DNA of 64,000 nt, taken from positions 41,434-105,433 of the forward strand of contig PLON01000073.1 in the NCBI GenBank assembly GCA_003142095.1, given 5' to 3'. Numbering within the stretch: the stretch's first letter is position 1; every line of letters begins with the position of its first letter. The notes under the pieces are model-generated. The model worked only from the letters and a program-made list of their open reading frames with translations. It had not been told where the DNA came from and did not search any database. This document shows, piece by piece, positions 36,754-45,668 of this stretch. The stretch is from Acidimicrobiaceae bacterium (GTDB lineage: Bacteria; Actinomycetota; Acidimicrobiia; Acidimicrobiales; RAAP-2). A program made the position numbers and the translations under genes.

Positions 36754-38142
36754 CTACGGGTGAGTCATCTCCTCGGGGACGACGGCCGCGTCAAACTCTT
36801 CGCCCGTCAGGAAGCCGAGCGCCAACGCCGCTTCGCGTAACGTCTTGCGCTCCTTGAGCGCCTTCTTCGCCACGAGTGCCGCCTTGTCGTACCCGATGAT
36901 CGGGTTGAGGGCGGTCACGAGCATTAAGGAGTTGTTGAGGTGGTTTTGAATCTGCTCGTAGTCGGGTTGCAGACCCTCAACGCAAAACTCGCGGAATCTG
37001 TCGCAGGCGTCGGTGAGAAGATCGACCGAGTTACAGAAGTTGTAGATGATCACGGGCTTGCACACGTTGAGTTCGAGATTGCCCCTCGACCCGCCGATGG
37101 CAATCGCGGTGTCATTACCGAAAACCTGTACGCCGACCATGATCATGGCTTCGCTCTGGGTGGGGTTCACCTTGCCCGGCATGATCGAACTTCCAGGTTC
37201 ATTTTCGGGTAATTGAAGTTCGCCCAGACCCGAGCGCGGGCCCGAGCCGAGCCAGCGAAGGTCCTCGGCGATTTTCGTGAGGCTGGTGGCGAGGGTCTTG
37301 ATGGCGCCGTGGGCAAAGACGAGCGCGTCGTGCGCAGCGAGGGCCGCAAACTTGTTCGGCGCCGTCACGAAAGGCTGATGAGTAAGAGCGGCGATCTCCG
37401 CCGCAACCCGCTCGCCGAACTCAGGGTGAGTATTGAGGCCGGTTCCCACAGCTGTTCCGCCGGCGGCCAGCTCGTACAGACCGGGCAGGACCAACGTGAG
37501 GCGAGTGAGGTCGGCGTCTAGCTGAGCGACGTAGCCCGAGAACTCCTGGCCGAGCGTCAAGGGAACAGCGTCCATCAGATGGGTTCGCCCTATCTTCGTC
37601 ACGTCGGCGTATTCCTTGGCCTTGACGTCGAGCGCGTCGCGAAGTCGCTGAACTGAAGGAACCAGTCGGCCGGTGATCTCCATGACCGCAGCGATGTGCA
37701 TCGCCGTCGGAAACGTGTCGTTGGACGACTGTGACATATTGACGTCGTCGTTTGGGTGGATAGGCACTTTGGAACCCATCTCGCCGCCCGCCAGTTCGAT
37801 AGCGCGATTGGAAATCACCTCATTGACGTTCATGTTCGTTTGAGTTCCCGATCCGGTCTGCCAGATTCGAAGAGGGAACTCGTTCGCCAAAGCTCCATCG
37901 ATAACCTCGCTCGCCGCACGTTCGATAAGAGCAGCCTTCTCGCTGTCCAATTTTCCTAGATCGTTATTCACCTTCGCGGAAGCAAGTTTCAAGATGCCGA
38001 ACGCGGTGATAACCGCGGGGGGCATGATCTCACGGCTGATTGCGAAGTGGTGCAGGCTCCGCTCCGTTTGTGCCCCCCAGTAGTGATCCGCGGGCACCTC
38101 AATGGAGCCCATCGAGTCGGATTCGACGCGCACATTACTCAT
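36754..38142 (-). CDS. fumC: Class II fumarate hydratase
   Basis: [40 protein letters not shown]. Confidence 0.95.
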   Translation of the reverse strand: MSNVRVESDSMGSIEVPADHYWGAQTERSLHHFAISREIMPPAVITAFGILKLASAKVNNDLGKLDSEKAALIERAASEVIDGALANEFPLRIWQTGSGTQTNMNVNEVISNRAIELAGGEMGSKVPIHPNDDVNMSQSSNDTFPTAMHIAAVMEITGRLVPSVQRLRDALDVKAKEYADVTKIGRTHLMDAVPLTLGQEFSGYVAQLDADLTRLTLVLPGLYELAAGGTAVGTGLNTHPEFGERVAAEIAALTHQPFVTAPNKFAALAAHDALVFAHGAIKTLATSLTKIAEDLRWLGSGPRSGLGELQLPENEPGSSIMPGKVNPTQSEAMIMVGVQVFGNDTAIAIGGSRGNLELNVCKPVIIYNFCNSVDLLTDACDRFREFCVEGLQPDYEQIQNHLNNSLMLVTALNPIIGYDKAALVAKKALKERKTLREAALALGFLTGEEFDAAVVPEEMTHP

Positions 38143-38150
38143 TGCATCTC

Positions 38151-39572
38151 CTACTTCTTCGCCGACTTCTTGGTCGCCGACTTCTTGGTCGCCGACTTCT
38201 TGGTCGCCGACTTCTTGGTCGACTTCTTGGCGAGTTTCTTGGCCGACTTCTTGGCCAACTTCTTCGTCGACTTCGTGGCGACCTTCTTCACAGATTTCTT
38301 CGCTAATTTCTTCGCCGACTTCGCGGCTTTCGTCGTCGTCCTTTTGACCGCACTCTTCGTCAACTTTTTGGCGGCCCTCTTCGTGGCCTTCGAATTCGTC
38401 TTCTTTGCAGCCTTCTTGGCTAGTTTCTTGGCCGACTTCTTTGCCGCCGACTTCGCCGCCTTTTTAGCCGGGGTAGCACTGACCTTCTTCGTCACCTTCG
38501 AACTCGCCTTCTTCGTCGTTTTCTTTGCCACTTTCTTGGTCGACTTCGTTGACTTCTTCGCTTCCTTCTTTGCTGTGGCCTTTGCCGGAGCAGTCGCCTT
38601 CGTTGGAGCCTTCACTGTTTTCGAGACGCTCTTCACGGGCGGTGGCGTGAAGGCGGCGGTCACAGGCAGAGACTCCTCCCAGTTGGCTACGCCGTCATAG
38701 AGTTCAATGCCAGCCATCACGACCTGCTTCGCGACGGTGACGTCTTCAGCGCGCGGTCCATCTCCCGAACCCGGCACCTCGAGAATCAGCGGGAGGTTTC
38801 GGATTAGTGGGTGTCCGACAAGTGGCGCGAGGCCGCGACCGCCGATTGTGCCCTCGCCGATGTTGGCGTGACGATCGCGGTTGCCACCGAGTTCAATCTT
38901 CGAATCGTTCAAGTGAAAACAGCGAAGGCGTTCCATGCCCACGCCGAGTTCAATCTCTTTGATGAGACGTTCCGTGCCAGCGACGCTCGAATAGTCGAAG
39001 CCACTCGCCCACAGGTGCTGGGTGTCGATGCACAGCCCGAGTCGATCGTCACCGTTACAGGCGTCAATCAAAAAGCGGATCTCCTCCAGTGAACGTCCAA
39101 CGGTTCCGCCCGAGCCCGCAGCGTTCTCGATGAGAATCGGACAGTCGGCAACGCCCTCGGGAGTCGGATCCGCTTCGGCGAGTGCGCGCTCGAACGCGTC
39201 GGCAATCTGACGCACGACGTCGTCGAAGCCGGCTCCGAGGTGTGAGCCCACATGCAAGACGAGCCCCGATGACCCGAGGCCGCGCGCCACGGAAAGGTTG
39301 TGAATGAGACAAACGACCGACTTCTCGTAGAGGTCGAGATCGGCGGACGCCAGATTAATGAGATACGTCGCGTGACAGAACGTGTCGGTGATCGTGGGAT
39401 GCGTCGACGCCGCTTCTCGGTACGCCGCTAAGACCTCGGGCGCGTACTGCGACGGCTTCCACATTCGAGGGCTCTGCGTGAAGATTTGGATGGACGTCGC
39501 ACCCATTTCCACGCCGTATTCGAGAGAAGAAACGAGCTTGCCACCGCCGCGTACATGCGCACCTATGTTCAT
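38151..39572 (-). CDS. nfo: Endonuclease IV with long lysine-rich repetitive C-terminal tail
   Basis: [75 protein letters not shown]; tail of about 150 aa of (S/A)(K)KxxKK. Confidence 0.92.
   Translation of the reverse strand: MNIGAHVRGGGKLVSSLEYGVEMGATSIQIFTQSPRMWKPSQYAPEVLAAYREAASTHPTITDTFCHATYLINLASADLDLYEKSVVCLIHNLSVARGLGSSGLVLHVGSHLGAGFDDVVRQIADAFERALAEADPTPEGVADCPILIENAAGSGGTVGRSLEEIRFLIDACNGDDRLGLCIDTQHLWASGFDYSSVAGTERLIKEIELGVGMERLRCFHLNDSKIELGGNRDRHANIGEGTIGGRGLAPLVGHPLIRNLPLILEVPGSGDGPRAEDVTVAKQVVMAGIELYDGVANWEESLPVTAAFTPPPVKSVSKTVKAPTKATAPAKATAKKEAKKSTKSTKKVAKKTTKKASSKVTKKVSATPAKKAAKSAAKKSAKKLAKKAAKKTNSKATKRAAKKLTKSAVKRTTTKAAKSAKKLAKKSVKKVATKSTKKLAKKSAKKLAKKSTKKSATKKSATKKSATKKSAKK
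38161..38220 (+). repeat. Perfect 4x 15-bp tandem repeat GCCGACTTCTTGGTC within the nfo tail
   Basis: 38161-175, 176-190, 191-205 and 206-220 identical; encodes (TKKSA)n on the minus strand. Confidence 0.97.
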
Positions 39573-39579
39573 TACAGTA

Positions 39580-39585
39580 AAACTA
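39580..39585 (-). promoter_or_regulatory. Leaderless-type -10 TAGTTT, N7, ATG (39572)
   Basis: TANNNT-N7-start pattern. Confidence 0.5.
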
Positions 39586-39618
39586 GTAGGCCTCTCTCAA
39601 TCAACGCACAGGAGTTTC

Positions 39619-40020
39619 GTGTCTGACACTTTCACCCCCGCCGCACGGGCCATCTTCGACAAGCGAGTGCTGGCGCACGTCGCCAGTCTTGACGCCGATG
39701 GCGCGCCCAACGTCTCTCCCGTCTGGGTGGGCCTCGACGGTGACGACATCGTGATCAATACGGCACTAGGACGTGCGAAAGCGCGCAACCTCGCGTCGGA
39801 TTCGCGTGTCGCGGTTTCGCTGACCGATCCCGACGACCCATCGACCAGCATCACCGTGCGCGGAACGGTCGTCGTTTTTACGACTGACGGTGCCGACGCC
39901 GTCATCGACGCCTTCGCCAAGAAGTACACGGGCGCCGACGCTTACCCGCGAAACTCCCCAGGTGAAGTGCGCGTGACGGTCAAGATTCGCCCCGATCGCA
40001 TCTCGCGTCAGCCCGACTAA
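39619..40020 (+). CDS. PPOX-class F420-dependent enzyme
   Basis: FDKRVLAHVASLDADGAPNVSPVWVGLDGDDIVINTALGRAKARNLASDSRVAVSLTDPDDP; GTG start with GGAG. Confidence 0.85.
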   Translation: MSDTFTPAARAIFDKRVLAHVASLDADGAPNVSPVWVGLDGDDIVINTALGRAKARNLASDSRVAVSLTDPDDPSTSITVRGTVVVFTTDGADAVIDAFAKKYTGADAYPRNSPGEVRVTVKIRPDRISRQPD

Positions 40021-40502
40021 CCCTCGAAGTACGTGAGGTCCGCGACGTCGGTGACTTGGTGACGAACTACCCGCAAGGTCACGTCGCCACTCGTCAGTGC
40101 ATCATCGTCGTAACTCCACACGGTGATCGGCCGCGGCGGCGCAGGTCGGCTGTACGCGTGGCGCAACGTTGCAACGGAATTAGAGAAGTTGACCTCCTCG
40201 CCGGTGAGGAGCGCCCGCACGAGGTCGGCGTGCTCATGGGCCCTATCGGGCGCCGCGATCACCACGTGGCACAGATCCGTCAGCACCGACAGGGTCCTCA
40301 CGTCGCGCGCGGCGACCTGCGCTGGATAGTCGGACCCCACCCCAAGCCACGCCCCCACCTCGCGAGTTAACTGTTCGCGCCAGGAGGCGAGGACAATGGC
40401 GGTGTCGCCGTCGGCGCACTGAAAGAGCGGTGTCGCATCGTCGCTGAACTCTGTCAGGGCGCTGCTCGACGTGCGCGACGCGACGACGCGTACGAGACGC
40501 AT
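40017..40502 (-). CDS. Hypothetical protein, 161 aa
   Basis: Intact ORF between DUF2469 gene and the F420 enzyme; no recognised motif. Confidence 0.5.
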   Translation of the reverse strand: MRLVRVVASRTSSSALTEFSDDATPLFQCADGDTAIVLASWREQLTREVGAWLGVGSDYPAQVAARDVRTLSVLTDLCHVVIAAPDRAHEHADLVRALLTGEEVNFSNSVATLRHAYSRPAPPRPITVWSYDDDALTSGDVTLRVVRHQVTDVADLTYFEG

Positions 40503-40503
40503 C

Positions 40504-40803
40504 TCAGGGCTGAAGATCTTCTTTGGGCAGACGTTCGATGTTCACGTCGCGAAACGTCAGTATTCGAACCGACGGCACGAAGCGCGCAGCGCGATACATG
40601 TCCCAGACCCACGCGTCGTGCAAAGTGATCTCGAGAAGCGTCGGCGTCGCGTTCGAGCGAACTTCAACGGCCACATCGTTGGCGAGATAAAAACGGCGAT
40701 CGGTCTCCACCGCGAAGTCGAACATGCCGACCACGGCTTTGTACTCTTGGACTAGCGCGAGTTCGAGGGTCGACTCGTAGTCGTCAAGCTCTTCTTCGCC
40801 CAC
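40504..40803 (-). CDS. DUF2469 family protein
   Basis: EEELDDYESTLELALVQEYKAVVGMFDFAVETDRRFYLANDV. Confidence 0.88.
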   Translation of the reverse strand: MGEEELDDYESTLELALVQEYKAVVGMFDFAVETDRRFYLANDVAVEVRSNATPTLLEITLHDAWVWDMYRAARFVPSVRILTFRDVNIERLPKEDLQP

Positions 40804-40809
40804 CAGCGA

Positions 40810-41166
40810 CTACGCGCGCTCGTTGACGCGAAGTTCCTTAATCTTGGCGGCGCGGCCGCGCAGATCACGCAGGTAGTACAACTTCGCGCGCCGTACGTCG
40901 CCGTACGACTCGACTTCGATCTTCGCAATCGTCGGGGTGTGCACGGGGAACGTGCGCTCCACGCCAACGCCGAAGCTGATTTTGCGCACCGTGAAGGTCT
41001 CCTGGACTCCGGAGCCTTGACGGCGAATCACGACGCCCTGGAAGACCTGGACGCGCTGGCGGGTGCCCTCCACGACGCGCACGTGCACCTTGACGGTGTC
41101 ACCGGGGCGGAACGAGGGAATGTCGTCGCGGAGCGAATCGCGGTCGACGAGGTCGGTGGGGTTCAT
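40810..41166 (-). CDS. rplS: 50S ribosomal protein L19
   Basis: [56 protein letters not shown]. Confidence 0.96.
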   Translation of the reverse strand: MNPTDLVDRDSLRDDIPSFRPGDTVKVHVRVVEGTRQRVQVFQGVVIRRQGSGVQETFTVRKISFGVGVERTFPVHTPTIAKIEVESYGDVRRAKLYYLRDLRGRAAKIKELRVNERA

Positions 41167-41202
41167 GAGAGCGGTCCCTTTCGGATCAGAGGCTTTACGA
41201 GT

Positions 41203-41955
41203 TTAGCCGCTTCCTTCGACCTCATCCATTTCCGGGAATTCATCGAGGATGGCCTGGTCGTGCTCGCTAAGTCCCCCTCGGCGCGCGATCAGGTCGGGCC
41301 GTCGGGCCACGGTCAGTCGCAGCGCCTGAGCGCGGCGCCAGCGCGCGATGCGCTCGTGGTTACCCGAGAGGAGAATTTCGGGGACGTGGCGTCCACGGAC
41401 GTCAGCCGGTTTGGTGAACTGGGGGTATTCCAAGAGCCCGTCGCTGAAGGATTCGTCGTCGCTCGACGCGTCATTACCGAGCCCACCGGGCAATAACCGT
41501 ACGACGGATTCGATCACGCAGAGCGCCGCGAGCTCTCCCCCGGCCAAGACGAAGTCGCCCAAGGAGATCTCGTCGTCGACGACAAGATCGAGGGCTCGCT
41601 GGTCGAAGCCTTCGTAGCGACCGCTGAGCAACGTGAAACCCGAAAGTGCACTCAGTTCGAGGGCAACCTCGTGGGTGAAGACCCGTCCCGACGGCGTCAG
41701 CGCGATGACGGGTCTCGCGAGATCGGGGATCGATTCGATGGTCGCGACAATGGGCTCTGCGCGCAGCACCATCCCGGCCCCACCACCGAAGGGCGTGTCG
41801 TCGACGCTTCGGTGCGGATCCGTGGTGGCGTCGCGAAAATCGTGCACGTGCAGTTCGAAGACGCCTCGTTCACCGGCGCGCCCGAGCACCGACGTCGTGA
41901 CGTAGTTCGTAATCGCTTCCGGAAAGAGGGTCAACACGTCAACGCGAAGCGTCAT
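41203..41955 (-). CDS. trmD: tRNA (guanine-N1-)-methyltransferase
   Basis: VDVLTLFPEAI, DDTPFGGGAGMVL, SGRYEGFDQRALD, EISLGDFVLAGGE. Confidence 0.95.
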   Translation of the reverse strand: MTLRVDVLTLFPEAITNYVTTSVLGRAGERGVFELHVHDFRDATTDPHRSVDDTPFGGGAGMVLRAEPIVATIESIPDLARPVIALTPSGRVFTHEVALELSALSGFTLLSGRYEGFDQRALDLVVDDEISLGDFVLAGGELAALCVIESVVRLLPGGLGNDASSDDESFSDGLLEYPQFTKPADVRGRHVPEILLSGNHERIARWRRAQALRLTVARRPDLIARRGGLSEHDQAILDEFPEMDEVEGSG

Positions 41956-42425
41956 TCGAAGAGCCCTTCGGGCGGATCGATCTCCACGCGACGATTGGCC
42001 TCGACGGCCACCACGAAGGTGAGAGGTACCAGGGCACCCGAGTCGAGCACCATGAGGTCGCTCGCCGGGTTGGCCTCCACGTCCACGACGACGCCTCGAC
42101 GCACCCCGGCGGCGTCAACGACCTCGGCTCCATAGAGTTGGTCGATCCAGATCACACTCGTGTCGTCGATGCGCGGCGCCGACAACACGACGCCACGCCA
42201 ACGCTCGGCCTCTTCACGACTATCGATGCGATCGAAGGTCACGATGAAGCGGGCCTGGTGTGCGGCGGCGGCCACGACGACGAGGGGCCCACGCTCGCTA
42301 AAGAGAGTGTTGCCCGCAGTGAGTCGCTCGACACGATCGCTCCAGAGGTCGACCAATACTTGGCCGCGCAGTCCCTGGGCTTTGACGATACGCCCGACGT
42401 CGAGCGTGGCACGCTCGTCGGACAC
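41952..42425 (-). CDS. rimM: Ribosome maturation factor RimM
   Basis: VGRIVKAQGLRGQVLVD, SREEAERWRG, PWRD-region variant; position in rps16-trmD operon. Confidence 0.88.
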   Translation of the reverse strand: MSDERATLDVGRIVKAQGLRGQVLVDLWSDRVERLTAGNTLFSERGPLVVVAAAAHQARFIVTFDRIDSREEAERWRGVVLSAPRIDDTSVIWIDQLYGAEVVDAAGVRRGVVVDVEANPASDLMVLDSGALVPLTFVVAVEANRRVEIDPPEGLFE

Positions 42426-42427
42426 GG

Positions 42428-42778
42428 TTAGTCGACGATGTCGACGGAAGTGGTCACACCGTCACGCGCCCCCGCGGCGCCCACCAGCGCACGAATGGCC
42501 TGCGCGGTGCGTCCGCGACGTCCGATGATGCGGCCCATGTCGTTGGGTCCGACGCTGAGCGACAGAATAACTTTTCCCTGGCGCTCGCTGACTTCGATCT
42601 CTACGGCGTTCGGGTCTTCGGCGAGTGACTTCGCGATGAACTCGAGCACCGCGGTCGCAGCGGCGGCCCGGTCGGCGCCGACTTCGTTAGCGTCGTCGTG
42701 ATTGCCGTCGAAGTCGCCACCGTTGTCGTCAATGGTGTTGATGTCGCCCGCAACGTAGTCATCGTCAGCGTCGCTCAT
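42428..42778 (-). CDS. khpA: KH-domain RNA-binding protein (KhpA/YlqC-like) with acidic N-terminal extension
   Basis: VLSLSVGPNDMGRIIGRRGRTAQAIRALVGAAG. Confidence 0.9.
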   Translation of the reverse strand: MSDADDDYVAGDINTIDDNGGDFDGNHDDANEVGADRAAAATAVLEFIAKSLAEDPNAVEIEVSERQGKVILSLSVGPNDMGRIIGRRGRTAQAIRALVGAAGARDGVTTSVDIVD

Positions 42779-43062
42779 TTGGCGGCCTTCGCGGCCTCAA
42801 ATGCCTCAAGGGCACCGCTGACCTTCAAAAGTTTCGCGACGCGTTCGGTGGGCTGGGCACCCTGGCGCAGCCAACGCACTACCTTGTCGTTGTCGATCTT
42901 GAGCACCATCTCGGGCTCGGCGATGGAAAGTCCGCGCGGCTGGTAGGTGCCGACGATCTCCAGAAAGGCGCCAGAACGGGCGCGTCGGCTCTCCGCGGCG
43001 ACGACGCGATAGGTGGGTTGCTTCTTCTTACCCATTCGCACCAAACGTAGTTTTACAGCCAC
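42775..43062 (-). CDS. rpsP: 30S ribosomal protein S16
   Basis: VAVKLRLVRMGKKKQPTYRVVAAESRRARSGAFLEIVGTYQP; GTG start at 43062. Confidence 0.95.
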   Translation of the reverse strand: MAVKLRLVRMGKKKQPTYRVVAAESRRARSGAFLEIVGTYQPRGLSIAEPEMVLKIDNDKVVRWLRQGAQPTERVAKLLKVSGALEAFEAAKAAK

Positions 43063-43129
43063 GGCGAAAATCCCTTCGAACCTTTTTCGTCCCAATGCGG
43101 GACAGGGCGATATACCCGAGCGTCAAAGT

Positions 43130-44605
43130 TTAGCGTTGTTTGGGAGGGGTAACTCTCCCGCCCTTCTTCTTCTTGTTTTTTCCACCGCGTGACGCCGCGG
43201 CGTTCGCCATTCCCGCACCCAACGCTTCAAAGCCCGCCGGCAGAGTCTCCGTGCCCTTGGCCCCACGAGCGGCCATCGACGCCATACGCCCGAGTCCCCC
43301 GGGCATCGACGGCATTGAGCCGTTACCCATCTGGCGCATCATCTTTCGCATCTCGGTGAACTGCTTCAAGAGTTGGTTCACGGCAGCGACGCTCGTGGCC
43401 GATCCGCGCGCGATGCGCGTGCGTCGCGATCCGTCGATGATCGCCGGATCGCGACGCTCCCGGGGCGTCATCGAGCGAACGATTGCCTCGACGCGCGCGA
43501 CCTCCCCGTCGTCAATGTTGTTCGCCGCAGAGCGCATCTCTTTCGTGACGCCCGGCATGAGCTTCATGATGCCGCCCAGTGAACCCATGCGACGGACCTG
43601 ATTGAGTTGAGCGAGGAAGTCGTCCAACGTGAACGTGCCGCTCATCATGCGCCCCGCGGATTCGGCGACGACGTCGGCGTCCATCGTGCGTTCGGCCTGT
43701 TCGATTAGTGAAAGAACGTCGCCCATCCCGAGAATGCGCGAGGCCATTCGTTCGGGGTAAAAGAGGTCAAAGTCAGCGATCTTCTCGCCGCTCGAGGCGA
43801 ACACCACGGGACGGCCCACCACGCCGCGTGCCGAGAGGACTGCTCCCCCGCGCGCGTCATAGTCGAGCTTGGTGACGATGAGTCCCGACAGTTCGAGGAC
43901 GTCGTGAAAACTCCTCGCCGTGTGCACCGCGTCCTGGCCGGTGACCGCGTCAATGACGAGAAACGTATAGTGCGGCGAGGTCGCGTCCGAGATCGCGCGA
44001 ACCTCATCCATGAGCGCCTGGTCGATCGCCAAGCGTCCGGCGGTGTCAATAATGACGACGTCGCGCCCGAGACGACTCGCTTCGCTGAGACCCTTGCGCG
44101 CCACCTCGACGGGCGAACTCGGTTCCGAGAAGACGTCGACGCCTACCTGCGCACCGAGCACGCGCAACTGCTCGACGGCGGCGGGGCGCTGTAAGTCAGC
44201 CGCAATTAGGTAAGGCTGACGCCCCTGCTGCTTAAACCAATTGGCCAGCTTCGCCGCGGTGGTCGTTTTACCGGCACCCTGGAGGCCCGCGAGTAGCACA
44301 ACCGTCGGTGGCTTCGACGCGTAGGTGACCTTGAGCGGTGTCGCGCCGAGCACTTCGATGAGCTGTTCATGGACGGCTTTGATGACCTGCTGGCCCGGAG
44401 AGAGACTCTGACTAAGAACTTCACCGTTCAGACGCTCGCGCACCGCGTCGAGAAACGCGCGCACCACTCCGAGTTCGACGTCGGCCTCGAGGAGCGCCGA
44501 ACGGACGTCGCCCAGGGCTTCGTCAAGGTCAGTGTCGCTGAGACGCCCCTTGGAGCGCAGCGACGAGCTCAGTCGATCGAGGCGTTCACTCAGGGCGTCA
44601 AACAT
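43130..44605 (-). CDS. ffh: Signal recognition particle protein Ffh
   Basis: AGLQGAGKTTTAAKLANWF, TAGRLAIDQALMDE, Met-rich C-terminus; ATG 44605. Confidence 0.95.
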   Translation of the reverse strand: MFDALSERLDRLSSSLRSKGRLSDTDLDEALGDVRSALLEADVELGVVRAFLDAVRERLNGEVLSQSLSPGQQVIKAVHEQLIEVLGATPLKVTYASKPPTVVLLAGLQGAGKTTTAAKLANWFKQQGRQPYLIAADLQRPAAVEQLRVLGAQVGVDVFSEPSSPVEVARKGLSEASRLGRDVVIIDTAGRLAIDQALMDEVRAISDATSPHYTFLVIDAVTGQDAVHTARSFHDVLELSGLIVTKLDYDARGGAVLSARGVVGRPVVFASSGEKIADFDLFYPERMASRILGMGDVLSLIEQAERTMDADVVAESAGRMMSGTFTLDDFLAQLNQVRRMGSLGGIMKLMPGVTKEMRSAANNIDDGEVARVEAIVRSMTPRERRDPAIIDGSRRTRIARGSATSVAAVNQLLKQFTEMRKMMRQMGNGSMPSMPGGLGRMASMAARGAKGTETLPAGFEALGAGMANAAASRGGKNKKKKGGRVTPPKQR

Positions 44606-44612
44606 GATTCGA

Positions 44613-44618
44613 AGGCTA
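44613..44618 (-). promoter_or_regulatory. Leaderless-type -10 TAGCCT, N7, ATG (44605)
   Basis: TANNNT-N7-start pattern. Confidence 0.5.
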
Positions 44619-44621
44619 GCG

Positions 44622-45668
44622 TTACGCCCCGAGAAGCGAATCCACGAAGGCGTGGGGCTCAAAGACGATGAGATCGTCGACCCCTTCGCCGACGCCCACG
44701 AACTTGACGGGAATGCCCAGGTCTCGTTCGATGGCCACGACGATTCCCCCACGCGCGGTGCCGTCGAGTTTGGTCAAGACGATTCCCGTCACATTCGCCG
44801 CGGCCAAAAATTCGCGCGCTTGACTAAGCGCGTTCTGACCAGTCGTCGCATCGAGCACCAAGAGTGTCTCTACGACCTCGCCGGGTTCGCGATCGGCAAC
44901 GCGTCGTACTTTCGTGAGTTCGTCCAACAGGTTCGAACTATTGGCGCGGCGCCCGGCGGTGTCGGCGAGCACTATGCCAATGTTGCGCGCGTGCGCGCGA
45001 CCGATGGCGTCGTGCACCACCGAGCCGGGGTCGGCGCCCTCGTGAGCGCGCACGATCTCCGCCCCACTGCGCGTCGCCCACTCTTCGAGTTGATCCGCCG
45101 CCGCCGCACGAAAAGTGTCTCCCGCCGCGAGCAGGACGCTGCGACCTTGGTCGTGGTATTTCTTGGCCAGTTTGCCGATCGTCGTCGTTTTGCCGACACC
45201 GTTGACCCCCACGAAGAGCCAGACCGCCACGCGTCCGTCGTCGGCGTCCGTTCGTACGTCTCGGTCACCGCCAAAGGAGTCGATCAGAATCGTGCGCAAC
45301 GCGGCCGCGATACCGTCGGGCGCACCGTTGGTTCTCAATTCGTCGAGTATCGAGTTCGTCATCGCGACGCCCACGTCACTTCGCAGCAACACTTCTTCTA
45401 CAACGTTGAGTTGCTCGGCGCTGACGTCGCCAACGCCCGAGAGAGAGCGCACCCGGTCGAAGACACCCCTCGACGACGCCAGGCGCGTCTCGAGCGAAGC
45501 GTCCTCCAGTACCGGCATCGGTGCTGATTCGGTGACGAGCACCTCGGGCATCGCGGCGCGCGGGGGTGCGACGAGCGCGGGACGTCGAACACGTCGGCGC
45601 CGACGCACCACGACGGTCGCACCCGCGACCACAACGATGACGGCCAGTACTACGTACAGGACGATCAC
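44622..45668 (-). CDS. ftsY: SRP receptor FtsY
   Basis: VGVNGVGKTTTIGKLAKKY, ADTAGRRANSSNLLDEL, VLTKLDGTARGGIVVAI; N-terminal TM. Confidence 0.95.
   Translation of the reverse strand: MIVLYVVLAVIVVVAGATVVVRRRRRVRRPALVAPPRAAMPEVLVTESAPMPVLEDASLETRLASSRGVFDRVRSLSGVGDVSAEQLNVVEEVLLRSDVGVAMTNSILDELRTNGAPDGIAAALRTILIDSFGGDRDVRTDADDGRVAVWLFVGVNGVGKTTTIGKLAKKYHDQGRSVLLAAGDTFRAAAADQLEEWATRSGAEIVRAHEGADPGSVVHDAIGRAHARNIGIVLADTAGRRANSSNLLDELTKVRRVADREPGEVVETLLVLDATTGQNALSQAREFLAAANVTGIVLTKLDGTARGGIVVAIERDLGIPVKFVGVGEGVDDLIVFEPHAFVDSLLGA

Noticed and set aside
38155-38700. Repetitive block at the end of nfo considered as a CRISPR or VNTR outside genes
   Set aside because: 15-bp period without spacers, in frame with nfo; a coding tandem repeat, not CRISPR
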